Below, in pieces: positions 52,463-64,000 of a stretch of 64,000 bases of DNA. The notes below the pieces were generated by a model. It did not search any database. It saw nothing but the letters and a program-made list of their open reading frames with translations, and was not told the DNA's origin. How positions within the stretch are numbered: the stretch's first letter is position 1; every line of letters begins with the position of its first letter. A program made the position numbers and the translations under genes. The stretch is from Lithospermum erythrorhizon (taxonomy: Eukaryota > Streptophyta > Magnoliopsida > Boraginales > Boraginaceae), in contig JADFUC010000693.1 in assembly GCA_019722365.1 (NCBI GenBank), forward strand, positions 62,001-126,000, in the 5' to 3' direction.

Positions 52463-53545
52463 GCCAAGTAATTTTCTTCAAATAATTATAGCAATTAATA
52501 ATATATTTTACTAATCATATTTATTTATTATATTAAATATTTCTCTATTGCGAGTATTATTTATTAATGTACTAGTCACGTATAAATAAATGAAATAGAG
52601 TAGGGGTAAAGTTAATCGAAACCAATTTCGATTTAAAAGTATTTTTAACAGGCCCCATTGTCAAACAGTAAATATTTTGATATTGATTGATTATAATTCG
52701 ATTTGGTCATTCGATTTCAATTTAACAATGAATCACAAGTTTGATATCATTTCAGCATCCTTCCATTTGAGGCTTTCAGGTAGTCCTTAATCCGAAGTGC
52801 AAGATTGACAGTTAAATTAGAGTTAACATGAGATGAGAACACGAAAAGATGCATCTTGATGATATGGTAATGCCAAATCCGTCATGTAAACATATCACCG
52901 CAGCAATATACACATTTTTAAGTCAGGTGTCTGGCGCCACCACGACTTAAATATCTGGCGTCTCGTTGAGCATGTCTTGTCCCGGAGGCCATGCAGTAGT
53001 GAGATTCTAGAGGTGACTCATTTTTCGAGGTGTCATGACTTCTTGTACTTCGTAAGCGCTTGATTCGCGGGATTAGAGACGGCTTGCTTGTCACAATTTG
53101 TAGCAGCGGCCTTGGCCGAGATCGGTGCGTTATTAGGTGATGGGCCTCATGACATAGCAGTGCTCCAGCATGTTTTGTCTGACTCGCGTCTTCATTAGAA
53201 GCTTGGAGTGGGTCATCCAGAAGTGCCGAATTGACTAGCATTTAGAGTTAGCATGAGATGAGGCAGAAGAAAATAAATGCTTGATGATATGAGTAATCAC
53301 CGTCGAATATCGAGCATGCTCAATACTAGCCTTGCGCATTTTTTGCGTCGGGTATTACAAGAAGAACAAAATGTCAAGTATGTAATGAGTATGACACATT
53401 AAAATTGAGATGAAATTAGAGATGGAGGACGGCAGTGTGGGGAACTAGAGGGAGGGGTAAAGATAGTCTCACCAGTAGCCGTCCCCACCCCACCTCCACC
53501 CTTAAAATCGTTCGAAAAATAATGGTTTATTAATATTAGAATATA
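52463..53545. other. Gene-free stretch with a two-copy repeat
   Basis: gttaacatgagatgag plus ttgatgatatg occur at about 52,820-52,865 and again, slightly changed, at 53,248-53,290, with preceding similarity (agaagtgc or cgaagtgc, then attgac). The unit spacing is about 430 bp. The 107-codon minus frame at 53,241-52,918 within the unit is not recognised. Confidence 0.5.
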
Positions 53546-53547
53546 TA

Positions 53548-53688
53548 TTTCCTCCAATTTAAATTATAGGGCGTTTCGTTTTAAATGTTATTTTATTAGT
53601 AAATTCTTATTTAAAAGTTCACGATTATTTAAAAGTTATTGATGATTAAAGTTGAAACAGCATAGTTAATGTTTTGAATTGGAGGGAG
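53548..53688. mobile_element. Stowaway-type MITE upstream of the SRC2-like gene
   Basis: A 141-bp element with terminal inverted repeats, tttcctccaatttaaa at the left and ttttgaattggagggag at the right, flanked by TA on both sides. It lies about 440 bp upstream of the TATA box of the C2-domain gene. Confidence 0.75.
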
Positions 53689-54127
53689 TATATTTTTCAA
53701 ACTTTTTTTGCTTCACCCCTAATTAAATATAAATATTAAAGTTTTTCCTGTCCATTTATTCGTCATTTCCGTATAAAAAAATTAAGATTCATTAATGAAT
53801 GCAATCTGATTCATTAATGGATGCAAATATATACAATTAAAAAAAAATGTCTCTAGAACATCAAATGAAGATAACTCTTGTATGCTCTCTTGTAAAAAGT
53901 CTACACGCACTAAACACGGAATGACGGATATAATTGTAGAAAAAAGCCAATGAAATATTTTGTTCATAAATAATTAGCTAGTAGGCAACCAAATGAAGGA
54001 ATGAGAATTAAAATATAACGCGTAAATTAAACGAAAAGATACTCATATTTTGCTGACTTTATTTTGCCCCCACGCACTAAGGATGGCTTCAACATTCTTT
54101 ACATTTTCTATTATCTCCCCACCTCTC

Positions 54128-54138
54128 CTTTATATAAT
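54128..54138 (+). promoter_or_regulatory. TATA box of the SRC2-like gene
   Basis: ctttatataatc lies about 180 bp before the ATG at 54,316. The sequence between is A/C-rich and pyrimidine-bearing, as in plant 5' leaders. A start site about 30 bp downstream would give a leader of about 150 nt. Confidence 0.7.
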
Positions 54139-54315
54139 CATCTCTTTGCCATCCAAATTATAAACATACAAAAACATTTCACTCCTAAAATTTTTAATCA
54201 ATATCCCATACAAAACAACCCAAAAATCCATAAACATAAACTTCAACTTCTCCATTTTTCTATATATTATTTTCCATAATATAGGTCATAATATCTTCAA
54301 GAATCATATAGGAAA

Positions 54316-55293
54316 ATGGAGTATCGCAATTTGGAACTCACGTTGGTGTCCGCGGAAGGCTTGAAAGATATCAACCTGGTTGGCAAAATGGACCTCTATG
54401 CCGTGGCCTATTTAGTTGGGAACCCGAAGACGAAGCAGAAGACTGGTGTGGACAAGAATTGTGGGACAACACCAAGATGGAATCATAAGATGAAGTTTAC
54501 ATTAGATGAACGTTCCATCTCCTCCCCCCCTGGATTGACTCTTTTTGTTCAAATCATGGCTGAGAAATTTGGACCTGATAAAGATGTTGGTGAGGTTTCT
54601 CTTAACATATTGGAGCTATTTGAAAGTGCCAAATCAACTAACAAAGAGGGTAAAGAAGGTGGGGAGAATGAAAAGGTTATTGCTGATTACCAAATTAAGG
54701 GGAAAGGGAAAGGTACCCTCAAAATTTCCTACACATTTGGAGAGAGATTCTCACAAGACGTCAAATCTAAAAAAATCGACGAGCCTGCTCTTGCGTACCC
54801 TCCAGCTGGAGGATACGGACAGGCTGGCTCGAGTATGCCACCACAACATATGGGATACCCTCCGAATCAAGGGTATCCAATGGGAGGAATCCCATCTGGC
54901 TACCCTCCAAGTCAAGGTTATCCAATAGGAGGTCCCCCGCCACCCCAACCTGGCTACCCTAATCAACCCCCACAAGGATACCCAGGCTACGGTGCACCAC
55001 CTCCTCATGGGTATGGTGCACCACCTCCTCACGGGTATGGTGGCGGTTATTATCCGGCACCAGGAGGGTATGGACAACCTCCACAACAACCTTATGGATA
55101 CGCTGATCACAATCAACATGCAAAGCAAAAGAAGAAAAAGAGTGGCATGGGGGGAATGGGGATGGGAATAGGAGCTGGATTGCTTGGAGGGTTGTTGATT
55201 GGAGATATGATTGGTGATGTTGGGGAAGCAGCTGCTTATGCTGATGGATATGGAGATGCCATGGGTGATGTCGGTGGTGGCTTTGATTTTTAA
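54316..55293 (+). CDS. SRC2: SRC2-like C2-domain protein
   Basis: A 325-residue protein in a single intact exon. An N-terminal C2 domain (about 1-145) opens with MEYRNLELTLVSAEGLKDIN, followed by LVGKMDLYAVAYL and WNHKMKFTLDE. In the family this binds Ca2+ and/or phospholipids at membranes. Residues about 160-270 form a Pro/Gly/Tyr-rich region with repeats of the type GYPPNQGYPMGG and GAPPPHGYGAPPPHGYG. A basic KQKKKKSG segment follows, then a Gly-rich hydrophobic stretch (GIGAGLLGGLLIGDMIGD, about 285-305) that may associate with membrane. The acidic C-terminus ends GGGFDF. Order and length fit plant SRC2 (soybean gene regulated by cold; Arabidopsis SRC2). Start chosen at the first ATG of the C2 domain, in good context (ggaaaatgg). 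Role in cold or stress response is inferred from the family only. Confidence 0.95.
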   Translation: MEYRNLELTLVSAEGLKDINLVGKMDLYAVAYLVGNPKTKQKTGVDKNCGTTPRWNHKMKFTLDERSISSPPGLTLFVQIMAEKFGPDKDVGEVSLNILELFESAKSTNKEGKEGGENEKVIADYQIKGKGKGTLKISYTFGERFSQDVKSKKIDEPALAYPPAGGYGQAGSSMPPQHMGYPPNQGYPMGGIPSGYPPSQGYPIGGPPPPQPGYPNQPPQGYPGYGAPPPHGYGAPPPHGYGGGYYPAPGGYGQPPQQPYGYADHNQHAKQKKKKSGMGGMGMGIGAGLLGGLLIGDMIGDVGEAAAYADGYGDAMGDVGGGFDF

Positions 55294-57000
55294 ATTGTTT
55301 AAGCATTCATAATTTGTACACTACTCATCGAGACTTATAATATTGTAGTTTGATTATTTCTAAGTAATCAGACTTATATGTCCACTATAATTATTGTTAT
55401 ATTTCGGATGATGAATTTATGGATGATGAACGCGAATAACATTGTCCATGATTTAGCTATTGTTGGTTGAATTAGAAAAACTTATGTAGAAATTGATTGA
55501 AAACCGTAGTTTTTTTTTAATTCAAGGAAATTCTCAGTTTTCCATGTTTATAAGTCTCATCTGACTTTTCAAAACAGACTTCCAAAGTTCGAATTGTCTA
55601 TATAAATATCTTTATTCTTATATTCTTTTAGTAGGTCTTCTATAGATTAACAAGTATAGAAGATAATCATGAAATTTTTTGGAAAGAATAAAGTGAAAGA
55701 ATATGCCATTATTCCATCTTCATCTTTTTAAGGAAATTTCCACGGTATTTATTCTTTCATAATTTGATTAGTCGCAATGTATCTACTAGCATCAATTCAA
55801 TTTTTCTGACCGTAGAGCAAATTTTGGCTCAATACCATATAATGCTTATACAGATTTCAATTTATTTAATCGTGAAAGTAAAAATATTTTATTAAGAGCT
55901 TGATATATTCCATTTCAACTTATAAGCCGTTATAGTTGTCAGCAGTCGCAATTAGCAATCCCCATCTTAAAAATATCGATTATACTCAACTTGCAAATAT
56001 TACTTTTTCAACTTCATGCTGTCGATTTTAAATCGCTTGATTTAACTATACTTAATAGCTACAATAGGTCCCAATTAAACTTCTACACATTTAAGAAGTC
56101 TTAGAAAAATATCACCCGGAAAAGTCAACTAAAACTAAAAGTCAACTCGGCCATAACGTCGTCAGGCAACCTAAAATCATGAATTTAATACTTTATACGT
56201 CATAGAGGCTGCATATGAAACTAGATTAATTATAAAAATTGAATTCTGTAAAGAAGTCAACCTACAATCAACCAAACGCTATTTTCTTACCTTAAAATCT
56301 TAGGGAAAGAGCGTTGGGAAACCTTAATAATCAACGAGGATCTTTTATATGCAATAAGAGTGAAGAAATGGAAGAAAATTTTTTGATTTTGCTCATGGAA
56401 ATCTGTGCCAAACAAGGAAGAAAGAAGATATTTTGATTTTTGTGTTATGATGATAAGGATGATAGGTTTGGTTACTTAACTAACAGGTGTGGCCAAAAGG
56501 TTTGTCTTGGGAAATCAGCCTTGATCAGTTAGAGCATTTATGATACAACATGGTGTCCCGACTATTACTAAATTATAAATGTAATTCGGCTCCAAATAAT
56601 TTACGAAATAATATTGTCAGATTATTTATACTATCATGGTCCCTTTGCCGACCAAAATATTTTTTATTTTACTGCTAACGAGTTATTACAATAAAATTTG
56701 AAATACTCTTTATATATACCAAAATGAGGTTTTATCCTTATTCTACGCTTAACTAATTAAGGGTTAGACCCGGCTTAGTGTAATGGTATTTGAAGAAATT
56801 GGTTTCGGATAGTATGTCCATGATTTCAAGGCAGATTAATGCAAAGGCTTAAAACTCATTTGCCTACAATATATTAACTTCTCCGATTATAATCTTAGTC
56901 ATCGTTGATTCCGTAGTTTGAGAACCGAGCAGATGGATGTAGCCTTGTAGAAAGTAGCTTTCGTTAAGGGCGTGATTAATCATTGCCTTTCGACTTTGCA
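55294..57000. other. 3' flank of SRC2-like gene and gene-free DNA
   Basis: No canonical AATAAA is obvious; several AATATT/TATAAT variants lie within 100 bp of the stop and could serve as near-upstream elements. At about 56,110-56,330 the minus strand carries ggttgactt phrases like those of the LTR region at 40,380-40,570, so a fragment of a similar LTR may lie here in reverse orientation. Nothing else is recognised. Confidence 0.4.
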
Positions 57001-57599
57001 TGTCCTAAGGACCTAAGAATTCATATACGCTTAGAATTCATGTGTATTTGAGCAAGCATCTCGAGGAGTTGATATATTATACATGATTAAATCAAGGTTT
57101 GATTTCCGCAATCGAAGAAAAGCAGGCGATCTGAGTTTAGTGAGAGCTAGTTAACTTACTTCTGAATGATTAAAAATTGATTGAACAAGGTAATTCTTAT
57201 TTTACAATCTAATTGTGCTACATTATATGAATCGTAATTCATTCATATAGTCATTTATTATTTGATTGGTTGAAATATGAAATCCCCAAACTTTGGTCGC
57301 ACTAGAGAGGCAACTTGTGGCGTTGACAAGAAAACTCTTCGTCTAGAAACATAAGATAGCCAATTTTCTGGTCAGATGTTGATGGTTTTGGGGCAACTAG
57401 CATTTGATGACCTGCATAGTGATTGATTGATGATCAATTTTCTTCTTGGATCATGAAGCTTATAAATCCAAATCAAATGCCATGATGATTTATAATTGAG
57501 GAGCTAGTTTGTGACTACAAAATTATAGAGAAGATATATATCATAACCTATAATTTTGTTTTAGAAGCTGACCCCGAGTTTAGCGATTCTTGAACTGCG

Positions 57600-58185
57600 T
57601 ATATAACTTCATCATCTTATATGAGTTGTGTCTTTGGTATGTCAAACGTCTACATAAGTGGGGATCATAACTGCATATGTTAGGTATTACAGTAAGTATA
57701 AGTAGATGTTGTTGATATATTATGAGTTTTACTCCATCGCCCGATATCTGAAGTTAAGTCTCGGGCGCCGGAGAAATCGAGGCGATTGTAATGGAGCCCG
57801 GCGTTGTCGGTTATCGAGTATGGTTTTCATAGTTCGAGGTAAAGAAAGTAAATTGGGTGTTTCATGACCACCTTCTTATAGTTAGCACAGTAGAGATCAC
57901 GAGACAAATGAATTGTAAAGTAATGATCAGGGCAAAAGTAGGGTAAATCACTAGTTATTGGTTTCATTTATTCGTCCATTCTGACAATTGTTGTAACAAT
58001 TCATGTACTAGTTTAGTGAATATTACATAAATAGACGTTCAACCATAATGGTTAGCATTACTAATTGGGTTCTCCACTGATAATACGGCCCGGTTATGTC
58101 GATTCTAGATCCTTGCATAACCGTGATAATAATAATAATGATGCATTATATTTCTCCCATTTGCTATTATCGAGCCTAGAAAGGT
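57600..58185 (+). mobile_element. Copia element B: 3' internal end and first part of its 3' LTR
   Basis: 57,620-57,936 aligns with the last 320 bp before the 3' LTR of element A (gatgttgttgatatatta, gtgtttcatgac, acaaatgaattgtaaagtaa, cagggcaaaagtag). An A-type LTR starts at about 57,937 and runs to about 58,185 (tgctattatcgagcctagaa). The rest of this LTR resumes at 60,379. The element's gag and most of pol are missing. Confidence 0.7.
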
Positions 58186-60378
58186 TGGACTACTGATGCG
58201 TGCACGCTTTGTTTAATAGTGACATTGATTTACTATTTAACATATGTGCTTAAGTGATTTATTTCCTTAGGTATGTTCCAGAAGGTGCTTGTGTCGGACT
58301 TAAAGTTGACATTGATATCAAGCAAGCGATATCGGGCATTGAACTGAGAAATGTCATGAGCTTGAGGTGATTTTGCAATGCAAAAAATAGGTATGGTGAA
58401 TAGAAAGAATCAACCATCTAAGCTTTGAAAGTGAAGAATGGCGATGAAGAAGAAGATCGTCCATCTAGGTCATGAAAAGGACCCGAAAGAAAAGTTCACG
58501 AAGTCAAGATCGGAGAATGCGGAGTCTTGGATTGAAGCGAATTGGAGTAGGATTGTAGTTCGAATCTTACTTTGCTTTCTTTCCTTGATCTTGATTGAAG
58601 CTCTTATATGAGAGATATCTTTCAAATCATTTTTTTTGACTAAAAAGATCTTAGCAGATTTCAATATTTTTTTAAGAATGTTTATCAAAAAAATATTTTA
58701 GAAAATAATAATGTGTATAAAACTGGGGTTTGAATTCATTTTATTAAAAGGTTTTGAAAATTTTCCAACACTTTTGAATCGTCAAAATCGTTATAACGAA
58801 ATGCGATTTTAAGTTTACTTAAAAAAGCTGGCAACTTTCATCGAGACCCCATAAGAGACCCGATGACTGAAGCATTTTTGTTGTTTTCTGTTGAACCCCA
58901 TCGATACTAGCCTCGATGAGATGCCGATGGAGTAATCAAAAAATAGCGTTTTGTCGTTTTAACTCCATTTCTACTTTTAATGAATCTTCCAAACTCTTTG
59001 ACTTTTCCAAACAAAAGATTCTAAATGTTTTTATACTCATTTCTCATCTTTATAACACCAAATCTCTCAAACACATGAGCTTTAATTGTGATTTATCAAA
59101 GAGAGTGAGTTTGGTTTGTGCTAAAATTTGAGGCAGAAATGGAAAAACTTAAAGAGCATTGAGTGTTTTGTGATGCCGAATAGAGGGGATTCAAAAGCTT
59201 GAAGTCTTATCTACTCAGCGAGGAGTTGAACAAGCTTCCATGTATTCATCTCACTCAATGTAAGGAGTTATAGAATTAAAATTGTAATCCTATTGTAGCT
59301 CGTTGAGGAGCATTTGAATAGGATAAAACAAGCAATCTACGATACATAAGAGATGTCCCGTTAAGTTAGGATTTGTTCTTCATTACTAGAGGCTTGAGGG
59401 TCCGAGGTGTTGTGAGGCTTACTGAAGCTAGGGTGGTGGTGCCATAGTGTTGAGGCTAGTGCTCAAGCAATAGGACATAGAGTGCTCGAGGTAGAAGAGT
59501 TGCATCTCCGACTTGATTGGGTTGAAATCCTGGGTTGAGGCTTGGGTTCCTAACGAGGAGTTAGGAGTTGAAATCCTTAGGGTGAATCCTTGGGTTCTAT
59601 TAACGAGAAGTTATGAGCTAAGAGTTGTAAGTTGGTTTGGGCTACGCGTTTGAAGAAAGCGCCATCTAATTTGAAAGCTTTAAGATGAGGAGCACTTGGG
59701 TAGGGGGATGTAGATTAAGGAACCTCGTGGCTTACCATGTTGAGTTTAAATCTTATACTACTCTTTGCTTTATTGCACATATTATATATATGCTGAAATT
59801 GCTAGAGATTCGATTATATGCTAGTTTATAAACATTGAATATGTCGGCATATAAGTGAATTATTTATGTTAAATTGATATGTCAAGTTTAATAGAGCTAA
59901 AATAGAATATCTATGTTGATCAGTGATATTCATGATTGGATAGTTTGGTTGATCAATGAACTAATTGTTATATTCCGCGCGATCAAATCGCCAATTAAAC
60001 TTGCTATCAAAGTATCTTAAACTTCACTAGTATATCATGTATTGAATTATTGGTATGTTTAATAGATTGTTCAAGTTGATCGATAGCCGTGAATGGACTA
60101 ATCGTATTATGCGTGTGAGCAATATGTTAATATTGATCAAAATGAGTTTTAGGATATTTTATTGCACATAATGATTGCTAGATAGTTTTATTGTTTCATC
60201 TTTTATCTAGCATTCATTTTGAGTGTTAATACTACTTTAGCTATTCATTTAATTTTACAAATTGCTAAAAATCGCTAAATAGCAGTGAAAACTGAATTAA
60301 AGTTTGTATAAATTAAAGCGATTCAACGACCTCTTAGTCACTTATTCATCCCCGCCACAGGGCGTCATATAGGCTAAC
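58186..60378 (+). mobile_element. Solo LTR of a SIRE/Maximus-like copia element, nested in element B's LTR
   Basis: About 2.19 kb starting tggactactgatgcgtgcac and ending near ggctaaca, bordered by aaggt on both sides (58,181-58,185 and 60,379-60,383). The interior has features I associate with SIRE/Maximus LTRs: direct atcgagaccc/catcgatact/tcgatgagatgc phrases around 58,840-58,930, gcatttttgttgttttctgt at 58,871, and a right end with taaagcgattcaacgacctc and cttattcatccccg. No internal coding domain is present. Confidence 0.6.
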
Positions 60379-61085
60379 AAGGTCACACACATGGTGGCGT
60401 TGAGTTATATTTCATGTGAAATTAAATTGCCTTTGCTAATTCGGAAAGTTGATTATGTATCAGGATTCTAATTAGGATAATTCGTTACGAGTAATGTAAA
60501 TAATTGGATGTGCTTGAATTAGTTAACTCATTAGATCAATTAATTAATTTGTTAATCGAACTTGTTTAATTAAACTTGATAAGATTAATTAACGAGACGG
60601 TTGAGTTTATTATTTGACTTGTTTATTTAATTGGCTTGATAAGATTAATTAAATAAACAAGATTTTTCTTAACGAGCTTGGCTCGTTAGCTAACGGGTTA
60701 GGTTTTATTTATGTGAGCTCTATGTAAAGGGTTTTACATGAAAAAAGATTATCTGACAAAACACAAAACCTTGGCCTCTTTTTTTATAGAATTTCGGCCT
60801 CACTCCTCCCTGCATGAAGGAGCCGATTTGTTCTATGAGACAAATCAAGTTTTTGATTTGTTCTCTTCAGTTGATATCGATTCTAGCAAAGTCAAGTGTG
60901 GGATTGAGCCACTCGTGTGAATTTAGCAGAAGCTAGATTGGAATTAACTCGTGGATTTGGATTTCTTGTTGAGAGCAGGGAAAGATTTGTTTGCTAAGAA
61001 TCTTCCGTGGCATCCAACGTAAGTGTTACTAATTATTTAGATCTGAAATATATAATTAAAGCTATCCTGTTTATATGTTTGTTTG
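60379..61085 (+). repeat. Second part of element B's LTR
   Basis: Continues the A-type LTR after the nested insertion: aaggtcacacacatggtggc, gttgagttatatttcatgtg, ttaattaaataaacaag and cgtaagtgttactaattatt match positions 43,950-44,590 of element A's LTR in order. The right border is estimated from the LTR A length. Confidence 0.65.
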
Positions 61086-61229
61086 ATTTTATTCAAGTTA
61101 TGCATATAAAATTCCATCGACTTGCGTACGCTTCTTGGTCTCTTGGATATAAAGCACGGAGGGATTTGTGTCATGTACATTTTGTCTTACAGATTTCAGT
61201 TAAGAAATGGGTTTTTACTTCCATGCAGA

Positions 61230-63090
61230 TCTCATAATTATAATGGCCCGATGACTAAGATAATCGAGATAGTTTAAACTTCCTATTTGTGGAGAAAGGT
61301 TTGTCATAATCAATTCCTTGAATTTGTTTCAAACCTTTATTTCTGAGTACTGCCTTATAAACATGGACATTTCCATCTTTGTCCAGTTTGCGTTTAAATG
61401 CTTAACACACTCGATAGATCACAGCACGCGGGTAGATCCATCAATGTCCAGACATTATTTTGGTACATTGAATTTATTTCAGATTTCATGGCTATAAGCC
61501 ATTCATCCGTTCTTGCTCTTTATGGCTAAATGCGAAGAATGCTAATTCAAGTAAGAAAGATTCCTTTTCCACTATGTTCTTGACGAGTTCTATCCAATCT
61601 CACAAGAGGGGTAGTGTGATGCCGGTTAGCTCGATCATTGGTTTCCGTGGATCGAGTTGAACTTCCTACATATAAGAGGAAATTTCGCCTCTTGAGGAAT
61701 TGAATCCAATCACATTCTCAACGTTGACTCCTACATTTACATCTTGAACAACGAGATTCTCACTTCCTATATATCTCTTGGTTAAGTATTCGCTTTGCAA
61801 TGTTTCGTGTAATGAAAATCTTATTATCATGCTTAAGATAGAAATAGTACCCTTTGGTTTCTTTCGAATAACCAATGAAATAACATTTCTCATATTTGGG
61901 TCCAAGTTTGTCCGTGGTCAATTTCTTGACATAGGCTTCACTACCCAAAACTTTCATGTGACCAATCTTGGGACGGTTCCCAAACCACATTTCATGTGTT
62001 GTCTTAGCAACTGATTTAGTTGGACATTTATTTAGTGTGTAAATGGCGGTCGTAAGCGTATCCCCAGCCCGGCGGGCGGTCGGATGTACTCATCATAGAT
62101 CGAACCATATCGATAGAGTTTGATTTCTCCTTTCGGACGCTTTACCGTTATCTTTGAGGTGTTCAGCCGGGAGTGAGTTGTGATACATGCCACGCTCTCC
62201 CAGATGTGCTTCAATACATGACTGCGTGATAACCCTTTTCTGTCGGGCCAAGGGAACCTTAATCGTTTTATTGGAGTTGGTTCTCGACTTCTTTCTAAAA
62301 CTCTTTGAAATTTTCAATGACTTAGAAAGCCATGCTTGATAGATATGTGTAATCATATTTCTTATGGTCATCATTAAAAAGTGATGAATGTAAGTAACCT
62401 CCTACAACAGACATGATAGTATGATTCCACGACAAATCAGTTCTATTTCGTACGGTCTGCAGTGGTTGATCATCTTGTAAATTGAACATGGTTCAAAATC
62501 AGGATGATGTCAAATTCATTGACATGTAATTTCTTAATGCGTTGCTCGACATGTGACAAATTACGCAATGTCTGAGATAGGAAGATTCAAAGTCATTTGG
62601 CTTATTCCTCTTGTATTATTTATGTTGTAGGATATATTGTTTGTATCCAATACATAGAGACTATTACGACAGATGCCGTGCATAAACTATATTATTTAAA
62701 GGTAAACAACCACTGGTGAAGAGCATGCATCTATTTTGGTGTAAAATTTGAAGTGTTTTCTAGTTAAAGTAGATCGTTGTAGACATTGTTTAGTTTAAGT
62801 ACCATTCACGTTGGTAAGCTTAAAACAAGCAGAATCACTAAATGATGGCTGACTTTTATCATTGCTACAGGTCTATTCGTACTACCTTTCTTATTCCTTT
62901 CATTTTGCAAATGTGAATGCCACATACAATGTGAATAGCTATTGATGACATAAATATATCTTTGATGGTAGTCGTACTTCTTATCCATTTGCGATGTAAC
63001 ATTGATAAGTTCATTATGTCGAGCGGATGAAGTGCCATGCATGTTGCATTTCTCCAAAGTGGAGCAGGAGTATATTAAGTTATTATTCAT
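61230..63090 (-). pseudogene. Opposite-strand copia pol remnant (element C)
   Basis: Minus-strand frames in pol order: a pre-integrase region with MWHSHLQNERNKKG (about 62,932-62,890), EAHLGERG then KASERRNQT (62,215-62,115), GYALTTAIYTLNK (about 62,065-62,027), MWFGNRPKIGHMKVLGSEAY and KCYFIGYSKETKGYYFYLKH (61,990-61,825), and RT with VFKRKLDKDGNVHVYKAVL and KQIQGIDYD (61,400-61,300). About 80 codons at 62,065-61,825 stay in frame. Elsewhere stops and frame changes interrupt. Its LTRs are not identified. Confidence 0.85.
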
Positions 63091-64000
63091 GAGTGCTATG
63101 TAACTTTAAAGAAGATATGTAAAAATAATATAGTTTTAGTTAATCGTAATAAGTAATAAATAATTCTAAAATCATATAATAGAATTAATACTTGTGCTTG
63201 ATCGATTGAAGCACTAAGTATACTAAGATCGCTTCATGAATGAGAATCGAGCGGCATCAGCATACATTGACTCTCAATCGAATAGGTATGGTGTGTCGCT
63301 AATCATGATGACCATGCATTATTTGTTGGCGTCACTTAAAGTTCATCTTAGGTAAGCGACCTCTTTATTAATTTAGTATGATCAATTGAAAATCACGTTT
63401 AAGTAACGAGGCTACCGGCGTAGAGTTGGGTTGGATGTTATAACCCAGTCGTCGATTGGGAATCGTATAAGCATGATGAAAAGAAGTGCATTAAGTATGA
63501 TATGTCTAGCGATACGGTAGCTCAGCATAAATAAGGTTTAATCCAACTTTAGAGTTGGTATGACAATACAACTTATTTATGGTGGATAATGTATGAGTTT
63601 ATAATAAAGTTAGCGTATGCAGCATGGCTTGATAAATATATAACACAAATTACAGTACTTAAAATATAAAATTAATAAAGACCTAAATGATATGACCTAA
63701 AATCTGAGTAGTTCCTAAACTACACAGTCTTGATCTCACATCATCTGCTGACTCTACGATGGGTTTAATTTTTTAATTAATTATATTTATATTTAAATAA
63801 TAATAAATTGGAAAGCATTGAATTTCATTAAAATTCATTTTAGGCAAAAACTAACACGTAGTATTTTAAAAATACATCTAAGATCATATCAACATCTCCT
63901 TCCTATCCGTTATCAAGTTTATAAGCATGCGATTCTAGATTTATTCAATAATAGCATTATTAAAGCGTAATAATTATAATGAATAAGAACCATATTCTAA
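63091..64000. other. No gene recognised
   Basis: AT-rich non-coding sequence running to the window edge. It may include the flank or LTR of element C, but nothing diagnostic is visible. Confidence 0.4.

Noticed and set aside
52918..53241. 107-codon minus-strand open frame
   Set aside because: Not recognised and located in a degenerate repeat unit; composition looks random.
54751..55306. Long minus-strand frames (115 and 125 codons) opposite the SRC2-like gene
   Set aside because: Shadows of the repetitive Pro/Gly/Tyr coding region.

Overview
This is nuclear DNA of a flowering plant, most likely a eudicot. The evidence is plant protein families split by GT-AG introns, an AT-rich background, Stowaway-type MITEs, Ty1/copia retrotransposons, CACTA and LINE remnants, and endogenous plant pararetrovirus (Caulimoviridae) fragments. 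No tRNA, rRNA or CRISPR array was recognised. All splice sites and alignments were read by eye, without database searches.

Layout. Positions 402-11,674 (minus strand) hold a large, apparently intact gene for a kelch-type acyl-CoA-binding protein (ACBP4/5 class): 16 exons in one continuous frame, with the final exon beyond the left edge. A Stowaway MITE and a Mutator-like MITE sit in its introns. Positions 12,331-17,300 hold a truncated HEN1 (small-RNA methyltransferase) gene copy flanked by GTTAC-rich tracts in opposite orientation, which may be the ends of a non-autonomous transposon. Positions 21,130-25,800 hold a 5'-truncated LINE joined to a decayed CACTA (En/Spm) transposon with TNP2 transposase remnants and GCGTCGG subterminal repeats.

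Positions 27,411-35,070 contain three broken nuclear genes, all on the minus strand: a 2H-phosphoesterase-like gene, PsbP-like protein 1 (PPL1) and agmatine deiminase (AIH). Their exon-intron structure is readable but coding is interrupted by small indels. Positions 37,400-43,640 contain a long AAT-rich microsatellite, endogenous caulimovirid fragments in both orientations, and between them a probable retrotransposon LTR region with 36-bp tandem repeats.

Positions 43,686-52,462 form one near-complete but dead Ty1/copia element (LTR, primer-binding site, gag, protease, integrase, RT, RNase H, LTR). Positions 54,316-55,293 hold the other clearly intact gene, a single-exon SRC2-like C2-domain protein with its own TATA box. 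Positions 57,600-63,090 are a nest: the 3' end of a related copia element whose LTR is split by a 2.2-kb SIRE/Maximus-like solo LTR, followed by an opposite-strand copia pol remnant.

The genes do not form an operon or a shared pathway. The picture is two working host genes in a landscape of transposons and decaying gene fragments. I did not find a convincing new biological system. The most interesting leads are the HEN1 fragment between transposon-like ends, the strand-scrambled pararetrovirus beside the microsatellite, and the run of same-strand gene fragments whose homopolymer-type indels may be either real decay or uncorrected sequence error.
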